From assembly GCF_000406165.1 (NCBI RefSeq), contig NZ_CM001977.1:2650790-2714789 (forward strand): 64,000 nt of DNA. The letters are read 5' to 3'. The position numbers were made by a program, and so were the translations under genes. The notes under the pieces were generated by a model that did not search any database, was not told the origin of the DNA, and saw only the letters and a list, made by a program, of their open reading frames with translations. Every line of letters begins with the position of its first letter. Position 1 is the first letter of the stretch. This document shows, in pieces, positions 25,401 to 33,584 of this stretch. Source of the stretch: Dickeya zeae NCPPB 2538 (GTDB lineage: Bacteria > Pseudomonadota > Gammaproteobacteria > Enterobacterales > Enterobacteriaceae).

Positions 25401-26942
25401 TTACTGCTTGTGAACAAAATAGGGCAATGTGTAGCCGTCTGTGCGGCCCACGTAGCTATAGCCTTTTTTCATTGCCCAGGTATTGGAAAGAAACAGCAGT
25501 GGGATCACCCCTTGCTCTTTCATCGCCAATTCGCTTGCCTGCTGCAACAGTGCATCGCGTTGCTGTTCATTCAGCGTGGCGCGAGCCTGACTCAGCAGCT
25601 TGTCAAATTCAGGATTGGAATACCGCCCCCGATTCCCCTGCCCGGCATTCGGGCCAAAGGTTTCCAGCAACGGCCCCAACACACCGGACGCCTCGCCGGT
25701 TTCGATCGCCGCCCCGCCCATCACCAGGCTGAACTCACGCTGCGCCGCCTTGGCGAAGTAGACGTTGCCGGGCATGGTGACCACCTCGGTCTTGATACCC
25801 GCCTGCGTGAACATCTGCCCTAACGCCTGTGCAATCTTGGCGTCGTTGGGGTAACGATCGTTTGAAGCATGGAACGTCAGGGTAAACCCGTTCGGGTAGC
25901 CTGCCGCCGCCAGTTTTTGTTTTGCCTGTTTCAGGTCATAAACCGGTGCGGGTATGTGGGCGGAATACCCCGGATACCCTTTCGGCACCAGCTGTGACGA
26001 CGCCAGACCCTGACCGTCGAGAATGCGCTCTACCAATGCGTCACGGTTAATAGCCAACGACATCGCCTGACGCACCGCCACGTTTCGCAGCGGGTTTTTA
26101 CCGTCATCGCCTTTAGCGAACGGCGATATCTCCCTGTCCTGATCCGGGTGCAGATACAAAATACGGTTACCCGGTACTGATTCGGTCACAAACGCCTGTT
26201 GACGGGCAATGGTGGCGCGATCCGCCGTTGGTACGCTTTCTATCATGTCCACATCACCGGAGAGCAACGCGGCGATACGGGCACTGCTGTTTTTGATGAC
26301 GCGCAGCGTAACGGTGTCCCACTCGGCTTTGCTGCCCCAGTAATGATCGTTTCGGCTCAACACCACCTTGTCATCCGGGGTGTAGGAAACAAATTTGAAT
26401 GGGCCGGTGCCAATCACGTCTTTACCGCTGTTTAGCACCTCTGTCGGCTGGTCAGCCAGACGAGCCGGTAAAATAGCGATACGGCTTAAATTGTTGAGCA
26501 ACAGCGCCGCCGGGCCTTTGGTTTTGATTTCTACCGTCAGCGGATTGACTTCACGGATCTCGCTGATATCCGCCACGTAAGGCGTATAGGCGCTGGGGCT
26601 ATTTTTCGCCGCTAACGCGACGCGTTTCACACTGGCGACCACATCCCGGGCGCTAAAGTCGGTGCCATCGTGAAATTTGACGTTGGGTCGCAATGCAAAC
26701 TGCCAGGTGGTATCGTCAATGGCTTTCCACGATACCGCCAGAGCAGGAACAATCTGTTGTTTTTCGTTTTGGTTAACCAACCCGTCAAATAAATTACGGG
26801 CCATGGCGCTGTTCGCACCGCCGACATAAAACTGCGGATCCATCGAGGTCGTGGATGACGCGAGTCCAATCGTCAAATCTGCTGCCTGCGCGATGGGCAT
26901 CATCAGCGTCATCAGACTGGCGGCAAACAACATTCCTTTCAT
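25401..26942 (-). CDS. ABC importer substrate-binding protein, SBP family 5 (peptide type)
   Basis: A 513-residue periplasmic binding protein of the OppA/DppA family. A classic signal peptide (KGMLFAASLMTLMMPIAQAA) is cut after about residue 20. The family segments VSWKAIDDTTWQFALRPNVKFHDG and DVVASVKRV are clear. The start at 26942 has AAGGAGTAACC upstream. It is the first gene of the operon and divergent from a LysR regulator. No lipobox is seen, so it should be free in the periplasm. Family-5 proteins bind peptides but also opines, sugars, nickel-chelates and nucleotide-like compounds; the two nucleoside hydrolases downstream argue for a nucleoside-containing ligand. Confidence 0.9.
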   Translation of the reverse strand: MKGMLFAASLMTLMMPIAQAADLTIGLASSTTSMDPQFYVGGANSAMARNLFDGLVNQNEKQQIVPALAVSWKAIDDTTWQFALRPNVKFHDGTDFSARDVVASVKRVALAAKNSPSAYTPYVADISEIREVNPLTVEIKTKGPAALLLNNLSRIAILPARLADQPTEVLNSGKDVIGTGPFKFVSYTPDDKVVLSRNDHYWGSKAEWDTVTLRVIKNSSARIAALLSGDVDMIESVPTADRATIARQQAFVTESVPGNRILYLHPDQDREISPFAKGDDGKNPLRNVAVRQAMSLAINRDALVERILDGQGLASSQLVPKGYPGYSAHIPAPVYDLKQAKQKLAAAGYPNGFTLTFHASNDRYPNDAKIAQALGQMFTQAGIKTEVVTMPGNVYFAKAAQREFSLVMGGAAIETGEASGVLGPLLETFGPNAGQGNRGRYSNPEFDKLLSQARATLNEQQRDALLQQASELAMKEQGVIPLLFLSNTWAMKKGYSYVGRTDGYTLPYFVHKQ

Positions 26943-27108
26943 GGTTACTCCTTTAGATTCAGATCCATCTCGCATTCGTATTTATCACGTTTTGCTCAAA
27001 CCTATGACAAACTGTAACCTTGTAGATGGAGTCTACGTGGTGATTAAAATAATTAAAAATCGCATTTTGTACCGAATACATAAATAAACATTATGGTTGG
27101 TAACATCT

Positions 27109-27999
27109 ATGAGCCGTATCAACTTAAGGCAGGTTGAAGCATTCCATAAAGTGATTTTGACCGGCGGCATCACACAAGCCGCCAACATCATGAATATTAC
27201 CCAACCGGCGGTCAGCCGCCTGATTAAGGATTTTGAATACGCGGTTAAACTAAAGCTGTTTGACAGGGATGGCCGGGGGTTGGAACCCCGAGAAGAGGCG
27301 CTGAAGCTTTTTCGTGAAATAGAACGACTGTATCTGGGGCTGGATCACATTCTGCGGGTGGCGGACGATATCCGGCACGCTAAAGGCAGTGTCCTGCGCA
27401 TCGGCGCGGTATCCGCGCTTGCCAATCTGTGTACCGAGCGTATTTTCCCGTCAATGCTGAAAAAATACCCGGACGTAGCGCTGTCGATGGATGTGGAAAG
27501 TACATTATCGATCACCGAAATGGTGCTCAGTAATCAATACGACATTGGCTTTATCAACAGTACACCGGCCATCAAAGGGTTGCAGGCTGAACTGCTGGGC
27601 GTTGCGCAGGCGGTTGCCGTTGTCGCCCCCGGCCACCCACTGGCGGAACGTACCGGCATTATTCTGGACGACCTGAACTACCACCGCGCTATCCTCCCCG
27701 GGCGCAAAACCGTGTTGCGGGAACAACTGGCGCAGGCCATCACCGCCCAAGACATCGCCTTGCAAAGCCCAATTGAAACCTCGCTGCGCCACTGTTGTGT
27801 TATGGCAGGCGCAGGACTGGGGGTCGGTATTGTCGATGCCATTACCGCCCGCACCAGCGAAGCCCAGCTTTTGATCAAACCGTTTGAACCCAAAATCGAC
27901 GTCGCCTACATGGCGATTTTCCCGCCCCAGCATGCCCGCAGCCTGCTGGTGGAAGAGGTCGTTGACGCTATCCGCACCTTGATCAACGAGAGCGCATAA
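27109..27999 (+). CDS. LysR-family regulator divergent from the importer operon
   Basis: A LysR-type regulator of about 296 residues from the ATG at 27109; a TTG at 27097 is in frame. The helix-turn-helix is at residues 5-62 (LRQVEAFHKVILTGGITQAA, ITQPAVSRLIKDFE). The effector domain (VLRIGAVSALANL, then LPGRKTVLREQ) is most like the NocR/OccR branch, whose members sense opines. It is divergent from the binding-protein gene with a 166-bp AT-rich promoter region, so it most likely controls the whole operon. The NocR-like impression is by eye and moderate. Confidence 0.83.
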   Translation: MSRINLRQVEAFHKVILTGGITQAANIMNITQPAVSRLIKDFEYAVKLKLFDRDGRGLEPREEALKLFREIERLYLGLDHILRVADDIRHAKGSVLRIGAVSALANLCTERIFPSMLKKYPDVALSMDVESTLSITEMVLSNQYDIGFINSTPAIKGLQAELLGVAQAVAVVAPGHPLAERTGIILDDLNYHRAILPGRKTVLREQLAQAITAQDIALQSPIETSLRHCCVMAGAGLGVGIVDAITARTSEAQLLIKPFEPKIDVAYMAIFPPQHARSLLVEEVVDAIRTLINESA

Positions 28000-28214
28000 A
28001 GAACGCATAAGCGGTGTCGCCCATCGCCGCGACTGTCATCATAGCGCCATCTGTACGCGGCACGATGTGACCAGCCGTCACACGATGAACCACCTGGCAA
28101 CGACTTATCTTGAAACGATTTATCTTGATAACGGATAGCCGTGAAAACGCTCGCCTTGCGACAATGGCACTGTCACCTATACCCCGACAGTCTCCCCTTT
28201 GATGGAATCGCGCT

Positions 28215-28994
28215 ATGACACGCAACGTTATGATACGCAAAAAGTACCTTATTGGTTTGATCGTTACGTTATTGTTGGTCGCCCTGCTGCTCTATTTCTG
28301 GCAACCTTTCGCCCGGCGCGGTAATGGTAATGCCTTGTGGCAGTTCGTCAGCCAGCAGTGCGTTCCCAACCAGCAGAACAACCACTCGCCTGCCCCTTGT
28401 CTGGATGTCAATCTGCAAGGCCATTACGCCTTGTTCAAAGACAGGCGCGGCCCGTATCACAATCTGCTGATCCCAACCGACCGCATCAGCGGTATTGAAA
28501 GCCCGTTGCTGTTGCAACCCGGCACACCTGCCTATTTTGCCGCCGCCTGGAGTTACCGCGACAGACTCTCGATCCAGATGGGTAAACCGATCAGCGACGA
28601 TAAGCTGGGGCTGGCAATCAATTCGCTGTATGGCCGCACACAAGGCCAATTGCATATTCATATTTCCTGCCTGAAACCCGAGGTCTACCAAACGCTGCGC
28701 GCCCAAAATGCACACATCGGTTACGACTGGGTCGCCCTCGGCCAGCCACTGCTGGAGCACGACTATCTGGCCACCAAACTCAACGGCAGCGACCTGACGC
28801 GCTCCGACCCGTTCAAGCTGCTCAATCAATATGTACAGGCCCGTGGGGACAACATGGAAAACTACGGTCTGGCGCTCACCGCCAACGCGCAGGGCGAACT
28901 GATCCTGCTGGCAGTACGGCGTGACTTCATCGGTATGTTCAATCGGGGTTCCGCAGAAGAAATTCTGGATGTGAGCTGCGCGCTGGCGCAGTAA
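28215..28994 (+). CDS. cdh: CDP-diacylglycerol diphosphatase
   Basis: Cdh hydrolyses CDP-diacylglycerol to phosphatidate and CMP at the inner membrane. The 259-residue protein has one N-terminal membrane anchor (about residues 10-27) and a HIT-like catalytic domain with QLHIHISC (His147, His149). Segments GPYHNLLIPTDRISGIESP and AYFAAAW are family signatures. Length is close to the E. coli protein (about 250). TGGAATCGCGCT precedes the ATG; the ATG six codons on is an alternative. It stands alone between two unrelated units. Confidence 0.9.
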   Translation: MTRNVMIRKKYLIGLIVTLLLVALLLYFWQPFARRGNGNALWQFVSQQCVPNQQNNHSPAPCLDVNLQGHYALFKDRRGPYHNLLIPTDRISGIESPLLLQPGTPAYFAAAWSYRDRLSIQMGKPISDDKLGLAINSLYGRTQGQLHIHISCLKPEVYQTLRAQNAHIGYDWVALGQPLLEHDYLATKLNGSDLTRSDPFKLLNQYVQARGDNMENYGLALTANAQGELILLAVRRDFIGMFNRGSAEEILDVSCALAQ

Positions 28995-29220
28995 CGCTGA
29001 AGCGGCCGTTGCGGTGAAGCAGGATACACCGCATCAATAAATACCCTGTTAACGAGTCCCGGCCGGGCATCGCACCTGTTCTCTGCATCAGGCAAAAAAC
29101 AGACGATGACCAGCCGGGGGAATAAGGGGGCCAGCCCGATAATACCGTTTCAGCTATCCGTTTACGCTACGACTGACTCCCTTCAGTGGCTGGCATAATG
29201 CTTTTTCTAATTAATAAAAA

Positions 29221-29613
29221 CTATTCTGTTTTAGCCGGACTTGATGTTGCCGGTGTCGTTTCTTTTTTCTCATCGGTGGTATTTTTCTTTTTCTCTGCGG
29301 TTATTTTATGTTCCGCTGTTTTTTCTTTTCCTACCTTTTCTGCCGCCGTCTTTTCTTTTTCCTCTGTCGTGACTTTTTTATGCATCACTTTTTTATCGCT
29401 ATGCTTATTGAGCGATTTATCCGTTGCTGTTTGCTGCGCCGTTAGCGTTTTATTGTTCGCCTCCTGACTCGCTGTAGCGTCTGCGACGGGTGTGGTTTTC
29501 ACTTCCGCGCTGGTGGCCGTTCCGGTTACCGGTTTGGCGCTCACTTCAGTAGATGCAGCGTGAGCGTAAGAAGCAGCCAGGATAACGCCTAAAAACAGAG
29601 GTTTCATATTCAT
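29221..29613 (-). CDS. Small secreted Lys/Thr/Glu-rich protein, unknown function
   Basis: A 130-residue protein with a clear signal peptide (MNMKPLFLGVILAASYAHA) and a mature part made almost only of Lys, Thr, Ala, Glu and Ser, with many KKxT and EK patterns and no Cys or aromatic residues. It is expected to be disordered in the periplasm. Composition and size recall the acid-shock protein Asr, but there is no alignable motif, so I give no name. AAAGGAAATTCATA precedes the ATG. It is monocistronic. Confidence 0.65.
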   Translation of the reverse strand: MNMKPLFLGVILAASYAHAASTEVSAKPVTGTATSAEVKTTPVADATASQEANNKTLTAQQTATDKSLNKHSDKKVMHKKVTTEEKEKTAAEKVGKEKTAEHKITAEKKKNTTDEKKETTPATSSPAKTE

Positions 29614-29847
29614 TATGAATTTCCTTTAACAAGTCATTTGCGATTAACCAGACATAACGTTTTATATTCTGGTTAATAACTGAAGCGTTCAGGTAACCGC
29701 CTCGGGAGTGATTAAAGCAAAGCTGGAAATAAAAAGAATATGGAATACTCCTAGAAATTACCTGACTCATCCGACCTGATTATTTTATATTCTCCTCACT
29801 GGCAGGATAAATATCGTGCGCGTTGTTTTTTTATGCGACTTTTGCTC
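29614..29847. other. Intergenic region
   Basis: AT-rich sequence upstream of the small secreted protein; it should hold that gene's promoter. I see no reading frame or repeat of note before the 222-bp duplication starting at 29848. Confidence 0.5.
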
Positions 29848-30069
29848 TCACGCAGTGGATAAACCGGTTACCGGGCTCAGGGTTATTCATAGCCAATCGA
29901 TTGGATGCCAGCAATATCGTGGATAAGGTAAAAAGATTACCGTCGGTAGGCCAACCGACGCACCAGCCTGTCACCCAGCGACGGCACCAGTTTCACCAGC
30001 AACACCAGTACGATCACCATGCCCGCCATCACCTGTTGATTAAAACGCTGATAACCGTAGCGGATAGCC
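29848..30069. repeat. Direct repeat, copy 1 (3' end of metI plus downstream)
   Basis: This 222-bp stretch aligns without gaps to 32045-32266 at a constant offset of 2197 bp, with about 13 mismatches by eye. It comprises the last ~45 codons of metI and about 90 bp beyond the metI stop. The two copies flank the two binding-protein genes. Confidence 0.9.
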
Positions 30070-30130
30070 GGGTCCGCCGCCACCCGCAAGACATCAGCCG
30101 CCTGAGCCGGGACCGAAACCCCATTCACTG
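29937..30130 (-). pseudogene. metQ'-'metI deletion scar
   Basis: On the minus strand the first part (about 30130 to 30070) resembles the metQ signal peptide and first mature residues (QAADVLRVAADP), and continues directly into the C-terminus of MetI (AIRYGYQRFNQQ...RRLAYRR, stop at 29937). The intact genes lie at 33585-34391 and 32134-32805 in the order metQ, metN, metI. The scar is therefore a second metQ-metN-metI copy that lost everything between codon ~34 of metQ and the last ~45 codons of metI. It has no start region of its own and a one-base deletion in the signal-peptide part; its 3' portion is not expected to make a functional protein. Confidence 0.85.
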
Positions 30131-30813
30131 AGGATCCGTTGAGCGACAGGCGAACCCAGAAATGCGGCCAGAGACTCTGCCTCTTTATTGATGACCGCCA
30201 GGGCGTATTGTGCCTGGACGCTGAACTCAGCAGGAATATCAAATACCGTTAAGCCCGCAATCTTTCTTAAACGCGGTGCATAGCTGGCGTAACCAATAAA
30301 CATATCCACCATGCCTTGTTGAATAAGCCAGCTTGCCGCCATCTCCCCGGCTGGAACCGAGGCACCCGCTTCGCCCCCGACCAGACACTGCGCTCGTTGC
30401 TGGATAGCCAGGCCGACACCGGGCTGGCTCCACTCAATCTGGCGAAATAATTGCCAGGTATAGTCACCTGAAGGGTCACAGACAGGCGTCGATGTCCCCA
30501 GGCGCAAGGTGGGACGGGTCAAGAGGGACAACCAGTTATCCTCCGGGCGAATACAACTGCTGGCGACGGTCAAACACAGTCGGTTAGTGGCGAACGGCAT
30601 CACCTGTCCGGCAATACCCGCAGCCAGCAAGGCCAGGGGATGACCTAGGTTAGCGGAAGCAAACAGGTCGCAGGGCTCACCTTTTTCAATACGCTCACGC
30701 AATAACCCGGCCGGGCCGAAAATCGTCTCCACCCGCAGGCCCCAGATATCATAGAAATTCACCATAAGCGGTTGCCAGACTGCCCGTAAACTGCCTGCCA
30801 CCAGCGCCTTCAT
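30094..30813 (-). CDS. ModA-like substrate-binding protein without signal peptide
   Basis: A 239-residue protein with the fold pattern of molybdate/extracellular solute-binding proteins: it begins directly at the first beta strand (MKALVAGSLRAV), then GPAGLLRERIEKGEPCDLFASAN, LGTSTPVCDPSGDYTWQLF and AAFLGSPVAQRILSEWGF, the normal C-terminal helix. There is no signal peptide, so it is cytoplasmic as annotated or depends on another protein for export. Its last residues (about eleven codons) are read out of frame from metQ scar sequence. Its ATG overlaps the stop of the upstream binding protein (TAATG). No permease or ATPase is adjacent. The ligand is unknown. Confidence 0.75.
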   Translation of the reverse strand: MKALVAGSLRAVWQPLMVNFYDIWGLRVETIFGPAGLLRERIEKGEPCDLFASANLGHPLALLAAGIAGQVMPFATNRLCLTVASSCIRPEDNWLSLLTRPTLRLGTSTPVCDPSGDYTWQLFRQIEWSQPGVGLAIQQRAQCLVGGEAGASVPAGEMAASWLIQQGMVDMFIGYASYAPRLRKIAGLTVFDIPAEFSVQAQYALAVINKEAESLAAFLGSPVAQRILSEWGFGPGSGG

Positions 30814-31868
30814 TATTCGCTGCCCTGATAGTGAGTGCGATAAAAGCGCTGATACCAACGTTCTGCTTCTTGCTTCATATCGATATCCTGGAAGCGTGAT
30901 GGATAAAGTTTCTTCGCCATCCACAATTCCCCCAGACCAATGGCTTCCGGCATAGGGTATCCCCAGGCTTTGGCATATTCAGGCATCAACCAGACCCGAT
31001 GCTGCTTCACTGCGTCAATCACCTGCCATTCCGGCATCGTGGTGATTTCGCTCACCACCTGAGGGTAACGATCCTGAACGAAGATCACCTGAGGATTCCA
31101 GGCAATCACCTGTTCAATAGCGACTTGCTTAAAGCCCTGAACCGTTGCCGCCGCCACATTCAGTGCGCCGGCGTGTTGCATCATCAGTCCCGTGTATTTC
31201 CCGGAACCATAGGTCGTGAGATCCGGGTTCGCCATATAAGCACGCACACGTTCACTATCCGGAATGCCTTTTAAACGCGCACTGACCCGTTGGCGATAGG
31301 CAAAAGCCGCATCAATTAATGCCTTCGCTTCAGCCTGCTTATTCACCACCTCGCCAATCAGCGCAATGCCTTCGCGCAATCCCTGGTTATAGGCCTCATC
31401 CTCATTAGTCGGCGTTGAATTCATCTTCGCCGCCTGAACAGGATCGTTATCATGGCGCAACGAAATTGCAATCACCGGAATCCCCAGACGGGTCATGCTG
31501 TCGATCATTTCTTGCGGGGCATAGTTGGTGACAAAAACCACTTGCGGATGCAGCGCAACCAGTTTTTCTGCATCCACATGGGTCAAATCACCCAGAGCGG
31601 CTTTATCAGACAAAGCAGGCACCAGGCGCGCATAATTATCGCCCAGTTGCTGCTTCCAGTTGGCCAGGATGCCAACGATTTTATCTGTGGCGTTTAGCTG
31701 CACCAAAATATTCAGGGTCTGATGCTGCAATACAACAACCCGTTCGACGTTATCGGCAATGGTGACCTGACGCCCCAGTTGATCCGTCACTGTCCGGGAT
31801 GCCTGAGCAAAAAATGGTAATAAACATAAGCAGGTAATAGCCATTACCCGTTGAATAAATGGTTTCAT
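30813..31868 (-). CDS. Periplasmic binding protein, iron-siderophore/cobalamin/molybdate (TroA/BtuF) type
   Basis: A 351-residue type III binding protein. The signal peptide (VMAITCLCLLPFFAQA) is cut near residue 23, followed by TVTDQLGRQVTIADNVERVVVLQ, the normal N-terminal strand of FecB/BtuF proteins, then GDLTHVDAEKLVALHPQVVFVTN and a long linking helix. GAGGGGAAAAG precedes the ATG and a TATAAT-type -10 box is present upstream. It is translationally coupled to the ModA-like gene. No FecCD-type permease or ATPase lies next to it, so it either serves a transporter elsewhere or is an orphan. Ligand not assignable. Confidence 0.85.
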   Translation of the reverse strand: MKPFIQRVMAITCLCLLPFFAQASRTVTDQLGRQVTIADNVERVVVLQHQTLNILVQLNATDKIVGILANWKQQLGDNYARLVPALSDKAALGDLTHVDAEKLVALHPQVVFVTNYAPQEMIDSMTRLGIPVIAISLRHDNDPVQAAKMNSTPTNEDEAYNQGLREGIALIGEVVNKQAEAKALIDAAFAYRQRVSARLKGIPDSERVRAYMANPDLTTYGSGKYTGLMMQHAGALNVAAATVQGFKQVAIEQVIAWNPQVIFVQDRYPQVVSEITTMPEWQVIDAVKQHRVWLMPEYAKAWGYPMPEAIGLGELWMAKKLYPSRFQDIDMKQEAERWYQRFYRTHYQGSE

Positions 31869-31884
31869 CTTTTCCCCTCAATCG

Positions 31885-31904
31885 TTATACAAAAAATTAT
31901 ACAA
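31885..31904 (-). promoter_or_regulatory. Probable -10 region with 8-bp direct repeat
   Basis: On the minus strand TTGTATAA-TTTT-TTGTATAA contains TATAAT about 30 bp before the binding-protein ATG. It fits a -10 box; no convincing -35 box is seen at 17 bp. The repeated half could be a regulator site. Confidence 0.4.
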
Positions 31905-32044
31905 CGCATGTTTGAGGGATGAATAGTCACAAAAACAAACGAGCACTATTTATTCACTATTTCTTCGTGTTTTGTCGGGTCGCCTGTTTAATCAAATTCA
32001 GTAATGTTTCTACCGTTTCATCTGGTGGAGTAAAATCCTTGCCT

Positions 32045-32266
32045 TCACGCAGTGGATAAACCGGCTACCGAGCTCAGGGTTATTCATAGCCAATCGATTG
32101 AATACCAGCAATATCGTGGATAAGAGAAAAAAATTACCGCCGGTAGGCCAGCCGACGCACCAGCCTGTCGCCCAGCGACTGCACCAGTTGCACCAGCAAC
32201 ACCAGTACGATCACCGTGCCCGCCATCACCTGTTGATTAAAACGCTGATAACCGTAGCGGATAGCC
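32045..32266. repeat. Direct repeat, copy 2 (intact metI 3' end plus downstream)
   Basis: Partner of 29848-30069. This copy is continuous with the intact metI gene, so it is the parental one. Confidence 0.9.
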
Positions 32267-32805
32267 AAATCCCCCAGCCCGCCGCCACCAATCACCCCCG
32301 CCATTGATGAAAAACCGATGAGCATCACTATCGTCAACGTCACGCCTGCCAGAATCGACGGCAACGCTTCCGGCAATAACGCTTTGGTGATCACATGCCA
32401 GACGGTGCCGCCCATCGATTCAATGGCTTCGATCCGGCCGCTATCCACCTCGGCCAGCGCATTTTCCACAATGCGGGCGAAGAACGGAAACGCACCGACG
32501 GCAATGGGTACTACCGCCGCCGTACTACCCAACGTGGTACCTACCACCCAGCGGGTAAACGGGATCAGGGCAATCAACAACACGACAAATGGCAGCGAGC
32601 GTCCAACGTTGATTACGCTTCCCAGCACCGCGTTGACACGCGGCAGCGGCAGAACACCGGACTGTCGACTGATAAACAGCAACACCCCGGTCGGCAAACC
32701 GACCAGCACGGTAAACAACGCCGCCAACCCTACCATATAGAGCGTTTCCAGCGTCGCGTTCAGCATGATCGGGAAAAACTCGTCCCAGCTCAGGCGACTT
32801 TGCAT
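32134..32805 (-). CDS. metI: Methionine-type ABC importer permease
   Basis: A 223-residue inner-membrane permease of the MetI family with five hydrophobic helices (LYMVGLAALFTVLVGLPTGV, VVLLIALIPF and others) and the EAA loop in EAIESMGGTVWHVITKALLPEALP. With MetN and MetQ it imports methionine or a related sulfur compound. Its start overlaps the 3' end of metN by 16 bp. Length matches the family (E. coli 217). Confidence 0.92.
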   Translation of the reverse strand: MQSRLSWDEFFPIMLNATLETLYMVGLAALFTVLVGLPTGVLLFISRQSGVLPLPRVNAVLGSVINVGRSLPFVVLLIALIPFTRWVVGTTLGSTAAVVPIAVGAFPFFARIVENALAEVDSGRIEAIESMGGTVWHVITKALLPEALPSILAGVTLTIVMLIGFSSMAGVIGGGGLGDLAIRYGYQRFNQQVMAGTVIVLVLLVQLVQSLGDRLVRRLAYRR

Positions 32806-33581
32806 AATCCGTTCTCCTCAATGCCATGACGCCGTAGAAACGCACGTTCAGCGGCTAAATCCGGTAGCAGCGCGTGTCGCAAACGGGAAGTCGGATCCGC
32901 CAGCAAGGTCCGTAACGCGCCGCTTTCCGCCACACGCCCTTGCTCCAGCAACGCGGCATGGTCACAGATAGCTTTCACCACCTCCAACTCATGGGTAATC
33001 AGCACGATCGTCAGCCCCAGTTGTTGGTTGATCGCCGCCAGCAACGCCAGTATTGACGCGGTCGTCTCTGGGTCAAGCGCACTGGTGGCTTCATCACACA
33101 GCAGATAACGCGGTCGCGCCGCCAGCGCGCGCGCGATGCCGACCCGCTGTTTCTGACCACCGGACAACTGCGATGGATAAGACTGCGCCTTGTCACTTAA
33201 CCCCACCAACGCCAGCAACTCCGTTACCCGCGCCTCACGCTCGAGCTTGCCAACCCCGGCAATTTCCAGCGGTACTGCCACGTTATCCCGCACGGTACGG
33301 GCATGCAGTAAATTAAAATGCTGGAAAATCATTCCGGTACGCTGGCGTTGCTGGCGTAGTTCACGCGGCGACAGGCTGGCGATATCACACTCATCTATCA
33401 GAATACGGCCCGAGGTGGGCCGTTCCAGCAGATTGAGACAACGGATCAACGTACTCTTGCCCGCACCACTACGCCCGAGAATGCCGTACACCGCCCCTGA
33501 GGGAATCGTCAGCGACACATTTTCCAACGCAGGCTGTGCACAGCCCGGGTAGCGTTTCCCCAACCGTTCGATGCGAATCAT
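32790..33581 (-). CDS. metN: Methionine-type ABC importer ATP-binding protein lacking the NIL domain
   Basis: A 263-residue ABC ATPase. Walker A GRSGAGKS is at residues 36-43, the signature LSGGQKQRVGIARALA near 142 and Walker B LLCDEATSALD near 166, with the H-loop histidine in VLITHE. E. coli MetN has about 343 residues with a C-terminal NIL domain that binds methionine and inhibits transport; this protein stops shortly after the ATPase fold, so that feedback is absent. It overlaps metI by 16 bp and starts 3 bp after metQ. The short form is more common in importers of alternative sulfur compounds (inference). Confidence 0.9.
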   Translation of the reverse strand: MIRIERLGKRYPGCAQPALENVSLTIPSGAVYGILGRSGAGKSTLIRCLNLLERPTSGRILIDECDIASLSPRELRQQRQRTGMIFQHFNLLHARTVRDNVAVPLEIAGVGKLEREARVTELLALVGLSDKAQSYPSQLSGGQKQRVGIARALAARPRYLLCDEATSALDPETTASILALLAAINQQLGLTIVLITHELEVVKAICDHAALLEQGRVAESGALRTLLADPTSRLRHALLPDLAAERAFLRRHGIEENGLCKVA

Positions 33582-33584
33582 GCG

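Noticed and set aside
29186..29467. 93-codon hydrophobic-looking frame on the plus strand
   Set aside because: Ser/Phe-rich composition is just the complement of the Lys/Glu-rich secreted protein gene, which has a signal peptide and a ribosome-binding site.
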